Below, one piece after another: positions 36,401 to 46,186 of a DNA stretch of 64,000 nucleotides. This DNA comes from Trebouxia sp. TZW2008. Its lineage: Eukaryota > Chlorophyta > Trebouxiophyceae > Trebouxiales > Trebouxiaceae. Under the pieces are notes generated by a model, which was not told the origin of the DNA, made no database searches, and was given only the letters and a program-made list of their open reading frames with translations. The first letter of the stretch is position 1. The number at the start of each line of letters is the position of its first letter. The position numbers and the translations under genes are program-made. Where the stretch lies: assembly GCA_002118135.1 (NCBI GenBank), contig BDIU01000063.1, positions 186,439 through 250,438 on the forward strand, read 5' to 3'.

Positions 36401-36808
36401 CTGAGAGCCTGCAAAACAGCTTCCTTGCTCAAGTCAAGGTTGAATGTCGTGCAGCCTATAACAGGATTATTTTGCGACAAGGCACCTTCGGATCTGCTTG
36501 TAACTGTGTCCAAGCGTTATGCAAGGCTGACATGACGCCGCAGCAGTTACAACCACAATTTCAAGCCCCGTAGCGCTGATCTGCAGACCGTCAACGATCT
36601 TCCAGAGCTTTTTCACTGCGTCGAGCCAGAGCCCCCACAGCAGGTCAAACGGCACGAGTCCGCGTTCAGCCTGATGCACCTCACTTGCACAGGGCAACGC
36701 CGAGAAGAAGCAGGCGCTGTAGCACAAGCTGAATGCGTAGCAGACAGAACGATGTTGTTCACGATGTGCGTTCACGGGCTCAGAAACCAAAACAAGCTCT
36801 TCAGGCAT
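30411..36808 (-). CDS. Large multi-exon protein, probably helical-repeat; function unknown
   Basis: Not recognised. Gene start is placed near 36808 (MPEELVLVSEP) inside a CpG-rich stretch; the stop is at 30411. Convincing exon pieces on the minus strand: about 36411-36078 (ALSSLNTLASNRNFLPELSV, ending LFLGAASR), 35640-35345, about 35270-35040, about 34895-34636 (MTAVLAAAGLLLGLAKGTLA), 34190-33943, about 32800-32290 (LDKAFMSGMLL, an Ala/Pro/Thr-rich stretch, then LLDSMSYLQFCRMKL), about 31890-31669, 31440-31243 and the last exon ending LLNYSPAN. The pieces are Leu/Ala/Gln-rich and helical, as in HEAT/ARM-type solenoids, but no family signature was identified. The exon chain is incomplete and could conceal two genes. 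Confidence 0.5.
33240..33440. repeat. Minisatellite of about 35-50 bp units
   Basis: Four to five degenerate units with the core ttagcagcc.atrygcctgca and cctgcacatg are arranged head to tail in an intron of the 30.4-36.8 kb gene. Confidence 0.75.
33745..34370 (-). repeat. Partial exon copies on both sides of one exon
   Basis: The exon at about 34190-33943 carries ATMARIAAEQYRLVDSQSQE before its donor. A downstream copy at about 33875-33745 keeps the 3' part and donor (ATMARIAAEQYRLVDTESQQ). An upstream copy at about 34365-34260 keeps the 5' part (ACRLPAASSAAAACVISLGL). Which of the two 3' copies is spliced cannot be decided by eye. Confidence 0.8.
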
Positions 36809-37028
36809 GCTAAGTCAAGGAAGTGTACCTATCACAGAAGGAAAGCCACGGTCATTGAAAAGAAATCGCAAAAAGCAGCTGTGGTATTGCCAGCAGCTGT
36901 TGTGACGCATGCGCAGATTGCGCAGGTTCAATTGCGCTGTGTTGAAATGTGTGAACGTGTGTGAGCCTGACAACTGTTACACCAGATGTCAGCAACATTC
37001 CACGTTCCTGTCTGCTCAAATATCCTGC

Positions 37029-38563
37029 TCAGTATTGCCATCGATGGAACCACTCAGAATCGTCACCAATCACCAGAATCTGCATAGACTGCCAATGACG
37101 TCTTGCTAACTGCCCTGCCCATCCTTTAACATTGTTAGAGCCTTTTCTGAGCTGCCTACCACTCTTACCTTGCAATGCCCTGACGAAGTCTGCATCGTAC
37201 TTTTCTGCACCAACAACCAAACACTGTAGCATATGCCACTTGCTTGTACTAAGTACTTCCAAATCATATGTGTTAAGAGCACAATTTGCCAGATTCAAAC
37301 ACCTCAAACAAGGAAAGTTTGCTTCAGCTAGATAACGCATCATGGGTACAGGGAATTGGTTCAAGCTCAAGTTCAACTTCTGCAGGCTTTGAAAGGTCCC
37401 GGGCAAAGCAGTCAAGTGGCCCATGGCTACATCGCTGAGATCTGGAGCATGGTCGGAGAGATCCAGCACTGTAAGTGAAGACCACTGAGTCTTGCTCAAC
37501 TTCGCAATGCAATCAGCTGCAACATCATTGCCAAGCATGTGGTGGCCGTCAGTCAGGTCAAACATAGTCTTTGACAAAATCCACACTTTCAAAACAGGCC
37601 AGTGTGCCTGACTCAAGAAATCAAAAGCATGAGACCCCAACGAATTGCCATGAAGATCCAAGTAGGTCAGGTGTGGCCACTGCCCTTCCACCAAACATGA
37701 CACGCTTACACCATTGATGTTGCATTTGCGTAATTGCAGGCATCCCAATTTTGACCAGTCACCAAGCTGAAACTGCAGAGCGCAGCTCCTACGGAAATCG
37801 GCGCCTGTGAGACTGATGTGTTTCAGGTTCTTCCAAGCTGCCGTCAACAGGCAGCATGTTGCCATTGCATCTAGCTCACATCCAAGGCGAATAGGTTGCA
37901 AAGCTGGCCATTCACACTGACACAGGTAATATGCCCCTGTCTTGCCAAGGTCTGGATTATGCTCCAGATTGAGCATCTCAAGATTGCTCCATTTGTTGTT
38001 GGGAAGATAGCAGAGGCCAAACGCATCAAGGTTGCAATGCGTCAATTCCAGTGTTTTCAGCTCTGGCCAATTGCATGAGCAAGCTGAGCCATGGCCTCTG
38101 CAGACAGATCATTGCAGCTAAGATCAATGGCCTCCAATGCTGGCCACTGTCCCCGTGTCAGGTATGTCATGGCCTCAGGCTTGACAAGCTCGGGCGGGTT
38201 TTGCCCTCGCAGGATCAGCTTCTTCAGATGAAGCCATTGCCCTCCTGACATCACTGACATGGTGAGCACAGTAGGATGGCGAAAGTGCAGGCTTTCAATG
38301 AAGAAGTAGTTCTTGACCAGTACATCCATATTTGCTTTCAACCGCACACTCTTGGTCAGGGTCTGTAGTGCTGTTCGCAGCTGGATGCTGGTTGCCCTCA
38401 AAGACTTCAGGGCAACGCCTGAGAGAAGTTGTAGAAATTGCTGACATGACAGCGCCTCAGCAAGTAAAGCTGCCTGTGTCACACGTCGTGCTTTACTTGA
38501 GAGTAATATAGTGGATACATCAACACAGGCAACGTTGAGTGGCGCCAGCTTATCGGTGCGCAC
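37029..38563 (-). pseudogene. Leucine-rich-repeat protein with a one-base frameshift
   Basis: Two open frames (38563-38057 and 38045-37029) together encode a continuous LRR array with units like GQWPALEAIDLSCNDLSAEA and WSSLTVLDLSDHAPDLSDVA, about 500 aa without introns. They are out of frame by one base near 38065-38075: the first frame ends AHAIGQS where the repeat pattern calls for AHANWPELKTLEL. The first frame also has no ATG before KANMDVLV. The protein ends IGDDSEWFHRWQY. It may be a decayed gene or an assembly/sequencing indel at an AA run. LRRs bind proteins; the partner is unknown. The N-terminal segment (LAEALSCQQFLQLL, ALKSLRATSIQLR) is shared with the neighbouring paralog. Confidence 0.8.
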
Positions 38564-38725
38564 AACGTCAGCAGAAAAGCACCTGTCTGTTGAAGCCGGG
38601 TTTACTGCGCATGGCCAGCATAATTGTAGCTGAGCTTTGATTGGTCTGAGTCGTCATTTCGCGGCTTGATCGCCTGATCAAAGAGTTTGATCGCGACCAC
38701 TAGCGAAATCTAGATATAGGCAGTG

Positions 38726-39157
38726 ATGTCCAGAGAGGGATGCCTGCCGATAGATCTGGCTGTGCGCAGGTTGAGTGAGAGTGCTGAGAACTTGGCGGTC
38801 GCTTGGCCAGCAGAGGATGTGAGAGACAAGTTGAACTCGATCTGGTGCGCAGGCGGCACAATCTTTTTGCGTCTGTGTTCAGCTCTATACTGGTACAAGC
38901 TATGGTGCTGCTTGACGAAGTTAATGACTGAGCATCAAGTCACAAGTGCTGATGCTCTCATGGAAGCAACAATCTCAATGACAGCGTGGGAAATGGTTTC
39001 TTCAGCTCTGACTAAGGCTGAGGTAGCTCATCATTACCAGCTTTCACCATCTAGTAGTGGGCCTTTACTATCTGATAGACCTGACTTCGAGACCGCCAAT
39101 TTGCCTACCATCCAATTAACACCGCAGGGGAGAAATTATGCAAAAGCAGCACAGTGA
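38726..39157 (+). CDS. Possible small uncharacterised protein
   Basis: A 143-aa single-exon frame starts MSREGCLPIDLAVRRLSESA just after CpG-rich sequence shared with the 5' end of the LRR gene on the other strand. No recognised domain. It could be a first exon or a chance frame. Confidence 0.25.
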   Translation: MSREGCLPIDLAVRRLSESAENLAVAWPAEDVRDKLNSIWCAGGTIFLRLCSALYWYKLWCCLTKLMTEHQVTSADALMEATISMTAWEMVSSALTKAEVAHHYQLSPSSSGPLLSDRPDFETANLPTIQLTPQGRNYAKAAQ

Positions 39158-39639
39158 CTGCTGCAGCGCACGTGCATACACATCAGATTGAGCGCAGCTT
39201 GTGACAATGCAAAGGAAGTGGCGCTGAGGGCAGCGAGAGGGCATGCATTCAAAAGCTGGCAATTGGTGACTGCATTTAATCTCTATACTTTAACTGATGA
39301 GGAAGCTGCTGAGCATAATTGTAGCCTCGAACAATGTATGCATTATGTACCGTAAATGTATCAAACACACCAAAAATCAAATGAATGTAACTCCCTGCAA
39401 TAATGACTGCAGCGCAAACTTTGACAGGTTTACCACAGGCTGTCATGCAGACAAATGCACCTCAATGCTTTTTGCCTGATGAAACAGGTAGAGGCTGCAT
39501 GCCATTCTGCAGGAAATTTGTTCCAATTTCACATCAAATACACATTTTAAGCAGAGTGTTGTGTTTCAAAGACCCTGAGTGCTCCAGAAAACAGTCATTA
39601 AGTGTAAGTGTGAAACACGTGTGACCTGTCATCAATCAC
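39158..39639. other. Intergenic, no feature recognised
   Basis: AT-rich sequence between the small plus-strand frame and the LRR pseudogene. No coding exon or RNA was recognised. Confidence 0.4.
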
Positions 39640-41285
39640 CTAAATCTGCAAGTTTGGCCATAAACCTTGAGCAATTGGATCCCACTTTGAAACATTGATT
39701 ATGCCCTTTTTGAGTTGTCTGGCCTGCTGACCTTGCAAGATCCTGAAGAATGCTGCGTTGTGCTCTGCAACACCAACAACAAGACACTGCATGGCAGGCC
39801 ACTGACCTGAAGTCAACAGCTGCAAGGTGCACAGGGACAGCTGACACTGTGCCAGATTCAGTGCTGGCAACTGAGGAAAATGGCCTGTAACAAAAGCCTC
39901 GATCATTCGCTCATCAATCTTGTTGGAGCTCAAGTCCAACTTGTGAAGACATGACCAGATGACCCCTAGGCCAACAAATTGCGCCATTGCATCAGCACCG
40001 AAGTATGGGCCATTGTTGGACATATGCAATGACTCAAGTGAATGCCAACACCCCTAAGTCAAGTTTGCAATACACTCAGTGGCAATGGCGCACCCGTCCT
40101 TTGCAACCTGGGTAGATTGAGGTACCGTTCCAGACACCTTCAACACCTTTAGGAGTGGCCAACGTGCATGACTAAACATTTCACAGCCCGCAGGCCCAAG
40201 AATGCTTCCTTTCAGGTCCAGCTGAACAAGGGATGGCCAGTTGCCTTGTACAAGCAACTGCATGGCTGTAGCATCTAACTGACATGCGTGCAACTCAGCT
40301 GCAACCACCTTCCAGATTTGAAGCATTGCACTGATGTGGAATTGAAGACACCTCCTTCCAAATGCAGACGCTGAAGTCCTGCCCAGTCTGCTGTTGGAAG
40401 GCAGCAGATGGCATGAAAGTGTACTTTTGGACCAAGCAGTAGGCACCCCATCAAAGGCCATTGACCCTGACACAAGAACTTTGCACCATTTGCGTTGAGG
40501 CCACAGTTGTGCTTCAGATTGAGGTCAAGAATGCCATTTGCTAGCAATAAGGAGGCGGAGACCAGAAGTATTGATCTTGCATTGCTCAAGATCCAGCTGC
40601 TGAAGCTTTGGCCAATCTCCAAGCACCAGCTCTGCCATGGCCTTTTCAGACAGGTGATTGTGACTGAGATCAAGAAGCTCTAGGGCGGGCCACTGTCCTT
40701 GGGCTGTGTGTCAATGGCGGCCACATTGATTGGCTTATAGTTAGCTGTGACTTGTCCTCTCAGAATCAGCTTCTTGAGTTTTGGCCATTGTCCTTTGGAC
40801 ATGATTGCTGTGCTGTAAACGCTGCATGGACCAGAGAAATGCAGCTGCTCAATATAAAAATAGTTGTCCACCAGGGTTTGCATGTTTGCTTTCAGTCTGA
40901 CGCTGCTTGTTTCCCTTCTTACTGCTTGACATAACTGGGAGCTGGTGGCTTTGAGAGCTTTGAGAGCTAACCCTCCCACAACCTGCCGGAAACGCTGACA
41001 GATTAATATCTCAGCCAGCTGTACAACCTGCAGGCGATCCGGCATTAAGACCACATACACGCGAGCAGCCAAGCTGTCGAGTGGCTGACCAATGTCTGGA
41101 CACAGACTGCTGCCGTGCTTTCTTTCACAGAGCCTCATTACCTGAACATTCCCCCCACGTCCTTTGCATTCGGTAACAAACAAGGCGGCAGGAGAGCTAG
41201 ACTCACCCTGCTCCATCTGATCACTGACATGTGGGAGACACTTCTGCTGCCTGACGGAGCCCTCAAGGTAGGCAAATTGATGCAT
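39640..41285 (-). pseudogene. Second LRR paralog, broken by several frameshifts and a stop
   Basis: It starts with a good ATG (41285, MHQFAYLEGSVRQQ) and shares N-terminal QVVGGLALKALKATSSQL and IEQLHF segments with the LRR gene 1.1 kb downstream. The LRR array then jumps frame at about 40695 (QGQWPALELLDLSHNHLSEK continues in another frame), about 40525, about 40300 and about 40030. Near the end a TAG replaces the expected Leu codon in LWPNLQI-VIDDR (about 39647). At least four frameshifts and one nonsense change make this a pseudogene. It is a tandem duplicate of its neighbour. Confidence 0.85.
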
Positions 41286-42536
41286 TAGTCAGACTTGCTC
41301 ATGATGCGTGAAATAAGCCAGCGCTGAACACGCACGCGATTTCCGGTGCAGGGCAAAGTGCCAGTATAGGCTTTGTTGACAATTGCAACAAATCACGCTG
41401 CAGCAAGCTCCTTTAGGAATTCAATTTCACGGGCAGTGTGCAGAGGGTTTCCAGACTGAATATAATTTCAGCTAAAGTTAAGATCATGTCTAATTGCCTT
41501 GCCTTGCCTTGCACCTTCTTTTGCAAATGCAAGCAAGGTGCCAAATGTATTGGTGCAGTTCAGGCATGCTTGCATAGCAACATCTGCTGAAATGTGCAGC
41601 CTGCGCTTGACCTTCCAAAGTGGATACAACAAACTAGTACTGCAAATCCTCATGGTGTCGAAGGCAGCCATCAAATTACAGCAGCTCAACTCTACTGCAT
41701 CTTGATTCAATGTTCAAATGAAAACTTCAAAGATTAGGTTCGGATCACTGTCCAAACTTTGCCGATGTAGCATAATTTTACTGACGGTGCTAGCATGATT
41801 CATTGATCTTGAGCCTGCAGCCAAGTGGCATGCGCTAGTGTCAGACGGTTTTGTTAGCCAAAGGTTCATACATAGTCTGCACGACAACAGACAAAGCTCA
41901 GCGTATTGCGAGCATACTGTCATGCATACAGAGTCATATATGACATAAAAAGCAGTGATCCCACAGCACATTGCAAACTGTATGAAGGCACTAAGCTAGG
42001 GCTCAGCTGATAAGGCAATTGCAGACAAGTGCTCGTGTGCTTGCAAACGGGAGGCTATTTTATTGCAACTTTGAGCACTCATATGGGGATGCTATCTAGG
42101 CTGCTATTTACCTCGTCTTTGCAGGTTGCCAGGGCTCTCAGCATTTGTGGATGCTTGCAGGAACAACAGTTGCCACAGGCTCAAATAGCAATTTACATAG
42201 CCAATTGCGCATCATTGGAACAGCAAAAATGACACAATGACACCAGATGATGGTTCGCTGTGTCAGTGAAGCAAAATAACCTGCAGATGCGAGCAGTGTG
42301 ACATCCGTCAGTGGTCCTGAATTGCATGAGACCATGTTCATGCATACACACCAACACTGAACTGAATTTGCAAAAATGGTTGTCATGCAATCTAATCAGC
42401 ATGAGGGCAGAGGCAATGGCAGAATCAATACAAAGCGCACAAATGCTGTAAAAGCATTTACAGGTGGCAAATTGCCAGGTAAAGCCAACCTGGACTGTTT
42501 GTTTCTTTCTTTCTTGAAGGGCATGGCAGCATTGAC
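41286..42536. other. Intergenic, no gene recognised
   Basis: About 1.25 kb with only short, stop-rich frames between the LRR pseudogene and the lipocalin-like gene. Confidence 0.4.
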
Positions 42537-43264
42537 CTAGGCAAGACGCTTGAAGACCTGCATGGCAGAAGTCTGTGCTCACAACCATCTTTCAGGTAAA
42601 CATGCAAAGATGTCATGTCACACAATAAGTCCAAACCTGCTTGCACAAGAGAATTTGACCGTCGGCTTCAACCTTCGCTTCAGTGACTAATGTGTCTGAC
42701 TGGGGTTCGGTGTATGTCTCTGTGAGGACCACTGCACGCCCATGGCGGCCTCAGTCGTTGTTGATTGCATGATTGCAGATGAGTCTTACAAGCTAAACAC
42801 AGACCTGGATTAGGTGCTCCCCAAGTGACAGTGGTCTGGACTCCTTTATCAAATTCAGACAGTCTTCCTGTTTGATGTCCAGGCTGCCCATCCCTTCTGC
42901 TCATTTTTGTGTCTTGACCGAGACTGAAAGCCTCCACACTGTCCAAAAATTTGACACGCGACACCTCATATTCCACGGTGAACTGCGGAGAAGCAGCTGT
43001 ATGCCGTATGCGCAGCCCATTGATCAGCTTCACAGCGGCCACTCGTTTTATGCCTGTGATTCCTAAAACGGCCAACATTTTATCGTAAGCGTTCATGTCA
43101 CTTTGCGTTTTGTCCTTCTGCCATTTGCCGGATAGATCCAGTTTGTTGACTATTATTCGTCTGCATGCTGGGGGAAACCTTGTTCTCACTGATAAGCTGC
43201 GCGAGTTGCTGGCCGGTATGAGTCTTCTAGACGGTACTGCTGAGCTGTGTCCAAGCACTTGCAT
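42537..43264 (-). CDS. Plastid-targeted lipocalin / fatty-acid-binding-like protein
   Basis: Exons 43264-42805, 42719-42637 and 42557-42537 join in phase to 187 aa. The first about 35 residues (MQVLGHSSAVPSRRLIPASN) are Ser/Arg-rich like a chloroplast transit peptide. Then DLSGKWQKDKTQSDMNAYDK, IKRVAAVKLINGLRI, FTVEYEVSRVKFLDSVEAF and TTVTWGAPNPG follow the beta-barrel pattern of plant lipocalin/FABP-like proteins, which carry small hydrophobic ligands. Exon 2 ends VEADGQILLCKQ, and a 21-nt terminal exon adds VFKRLA. The start lies in CpG-rich sequence. Family level is fairly sure, the ligand unknown. Confidence 0.72.
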
Positions 43265-43279
43265 TGAGTGAGACGTGCG

Positions 43280-43450
43280 CTAAACGCTCAATTGCTCCAA
43301 AGCTATGGTAAGCGTCTCAGGATCGCCAAAATCACAGGTTGGCCCAAGCCCTGTAGGCGATATCTGCATGACATTCACGCAATGATTGCATAAACTGCAT
43401 ACAGGCAGGACCAAGCAGCGTGACCAGCACTTTGTGCAGCGCTCAGCCAT
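43280..43450 (-). CDS. Possible small Cys-rich (zinc-binding-like) protein
   Basis: A 56-aa frame from ATG 43450 starts MAERCTKCWSRCLVLPVCSL and continues CNHC, giving CxxC...CxxCxxC spacing that suggests zinc binding. It ends only 15 bp upstream of the lipocalin-like gene on the same strand, so it may be an exon of a larger gene or a chance frame. Confidence 0.3.
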   Translation of the reverse strand: MAERCTKCWSRCLVLPVCSLCNHCVNVMQISPTGLGPTCDFGDPETLTIALEQLSV

Positions 43451-45301
43451 GGTGCACAATCTTGAATTGTCATGCCTACTTCTGCAGCACAAAATCTTTC
43501 CAGTCCTCAAGCCTTTCCAACCGACAAGACCATTTTCTGGATTGAGACCCAAAGGTCACTTGGGCATGAGAGAGTATCTGCATTTTCTGGTCTGTACATG
43601 CAACACACAAGCATGCGTACTTGTCCGCCTCATCCAGGATCCCTGGGCATCATTGTTGCTTGCGCCTGGAACTCAAAGGCCTTCAAATTGTGAAGAGCAT
43701 ACAGGAATCTTATCAAACTTGGTATAGGCAAGTGGCTCATATGCCCCAAAGCCAATCGCACTGTACAATGTCATGTTGCTGTTCTTCACCTGACGTCATG
43801 TATGCTTCATAGCTATAGCATGCTGTTAAAGGTCAAAGATGTCATGCTGCTGCTAAGGATGTCAGTGAAGCATCAGTGCCTGACACATCCAACGTTTGAC
43901 AACAGTGACTACCGCTTGACTAGTACTGTACAGTGCGTTTGAGTGTTTGTTTCTGAAGCTGATTAATTAATCCTGCATCTATGTCAATGCCTGCCAGCTG
44001 AATCACACAGTATAAAAAGATAACTTGAATTTTGGGACAGGGCCATAACTGCATTACGGGTGCAGCATTTTCGAATCTCGTCGGCATTGGGGTAAGCATA
44101 CACAGGGAACCATGGCGGCAAGGTTCCCACTGCTTGAGTAGCCTGCAATACTTGAACATCGCCTGTCATGAAAGCGCAATTGTAACTGCAAGCTTGCATG
44201 TCAGCAATACTGAAAATGTCTGGCCAAGTGCTGAGTGCTGCACGCATAGAGAACTACTGCTTTCTGTAAGAGACACCTTAAAACGACTCCTGGTGTGTGC
44301 AATCATTTGCAAAGCGTAGCACTCGTGAACGCGCAAGTTGGCCTATCATGGTGATGCACAACCAGAAAGTCACGAATGCTTGCCATAGCGTAGTTTCTCA
44401 AAACAAGGCAAGGTCAGCGTAAAAAGAAGCAAGACGCTTTGGTAAAGTGCTGGCAAAGTCAGCAGCAGCAGAGACGGGGGTCTGTCTAGGACTGAGCGAC
44501 CTGCTAAACATCTGAAGTGATGACGTACTGTAAGCGACCTCGTACCAGAAAACTCACTCGTACCTGCTTTTCTGGTACGAGGTGAAAAAAGCTTTGCGAC
44601 AGACCGTAAAGCGCCGGTCGGCCCTCGCTCATACCTACGAGCACGCACGACGAGCTCGACCTCTGCGCAAGGTCGACGTCTGCCTGTTCAGATCCTACCC
44701 TACCCAAACCCTCCCGGGCCCCATACTCCTGTCTGATATCAAAGTCACCGTGGCCTTCATAGAGCGCGCCAAAATTGGGTCCAGCATCAGTGATGACGGT
44801 GTTGAAATTAGCTTCGTGATGCGGACTTCGGACTGCCGAGTTAGTTTTCAATTGTCAAAGGCGGGTGCTCGGGACTCCGACAAGCATGCATTCTCAGGAA
44901 TGGCTAGCTGGCAAGCCACGACGTTTAAGGTCCGACAATGAGATTCGACCCGGTCGTGGCCCAAGGTGTGCCACTGAGGAGGGGTGTAGCGCGGAGTGCC
45001 ACCCTTGCCTTTGCACCTGAGCTGTGTATTTTTGGGGTGCGATATGGCCGCACGTTCTCGTCGTGCACCCTGTCCACGCTTGCAATTTGCAAGCGGCTGA
45101 GACGGCCATTATGTATTTCAGACAAAGTTTTGCCCGAAATATCACATCATCAGTGCAATCCGGCTGAGGACACTGTATTCAAACTCCAGACTTGTTGGTA
45201 GCAACTGCATGGTGCCACCTGGGCAGGTTGAGTCGTAAGCTGGAATGCATCATTGGCCGCCGATATGACTTGCAGTGATTGGAAGTAACAAACAAACACA
45301 G
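43451..45301. other. Region without a recognised gene; CpG-rich 44.5-45.1 kb
   Basis: 43.5-44.4 kb has only weak frames. About 44480-45080 is CpG-rich and open in both directions (plus 44582-44941, minus 44851-44504), with no recognised protein. By analogy with other gene starts here it may be a promoter/first-exon island, or an inserted element. Confidence 0.35.
44538..44582. repeat. Perfect 15-bp inverted repeat (hairpin)
   Basis: cctcgtaccagaaaa at 44538-44552 pairs perfectly with ttttctggtacgagg at 44568-44582 around a 15-nt loop that again contains cgtacc. It lies at the edge of the CpG-rich block. Confidence 0.9.
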
Positions 45302-45412
45302 CAGGAAGAGATCCCGGAAGCCTACAAGAATGTATCAGATGTGGTCAGCGATCTGGCAACGTACGCTGACATTGCCGCTGAGCTGACTCCAGTCATCACA
45401 TACAAAGGTTGA
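45302..45412 (+). pseudogene. Isolated RtcB-like terminal exon
   Basis: Following a cacag acceptor, 36 codons read QEEIPEAYKNVSDVVSDLAT and end LTPVITYKG before a stop. This matches the C-terminus of bacterial-type RtcB RNA ligases (AYKDI...VKG-end). The catalytic His/Cys regions, which would need over 1 kb, were not found upstream, so this looks like a gene remnant or the end of a gene whose earlier exons I failed to see. Confidence 0.5.
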
Positions 45413-45773
45413 GCGCGTTTTGATAAGACAGAAAATGCAGCGTCAACAGTGGTTTGAGGCAAGCAAGAGCGCTGCTGGAGGTTGATGTTCAACAACAAAA
45501 ATGTAGTAAAGCCTGCGTTCACCTTCTAGCTTCTGTGTTTGCCTCCACTAATTGCCGTTGCAAGCTGAGCAGGGTTGCCCTCATTCTTGCCTCCATCTGC
45601 TTGGTTGTGGCTTGCTGTGTAGCAACATCAGCAAGCTGTTCCTTGATCTGCATGACTACCTTATATAGCCGAGACGTCTAGCTACCATCATGGTGGGCCT
45701 TAATGCATGAATGCGTGTCCAATTGCTTGTTTCAAAAAACCAGCGGTTCTTACTTCTTGCTAAGTTCATTGTA

Positions 45774-45932
45774 GGTGAGGCAAGTTTGCAAGGCTGTATA
45801 ATCAGCATGGCTCAAGACTTTGTTGGAAGCAACAACATACACCTTCTCAATCCCAATGGACAATTTGGGACCCGGCTGATGCCAGGCAAAGACGCAGCTA
45901 GTCCCAGATACATCTTCACGAATCTTGCATCC
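45774..45932 (+). pseudogene. Isolated topoisomerase II exon fragment
   Basis: Fifty-three codons after a tgtag acceptor read [20 protein letters not shown] and later [21 protein letters not shown]. This is the conserved breakage-reunion core of eukaryotic topoisomerase II, including the R-Y pair with the active-site Tyr. No other part of this roughly 1400-aa protein is visible nearby, so it appears to be an orphan exon copied from elsewhere. Confidence 0.75.
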
Positions 45933-46186
45933 CATCACATGCTCCGAAACCAACTCATTGGTGAACTGCTAGCAGTTGTCATTCGCCTGCAGAGCGCCAG
46001 CACGATCTGGACCTGATTGATGTTGCATTCATCGGTACTTGCCATGCTCATGCTGCAACACGCCAAGATCGCCTACCGCTACGCGGCCGTTTATGCCATT
46101 CTCGTCGTGCTAATCTTCTGCTCTTGGACCGGCAGAAGCTTCATTTGTTGTGAAGTTGAGGCCGAGCTTATCGGAAAATTACGCAG

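Noticed and set aside
44504..44941. Overlapping frames of 115 and 119 codons on opposite strands as genes
   Set aside because: No recognisable domain; CpG-rich sequence has few stop codons, so long frames are expected by chance.
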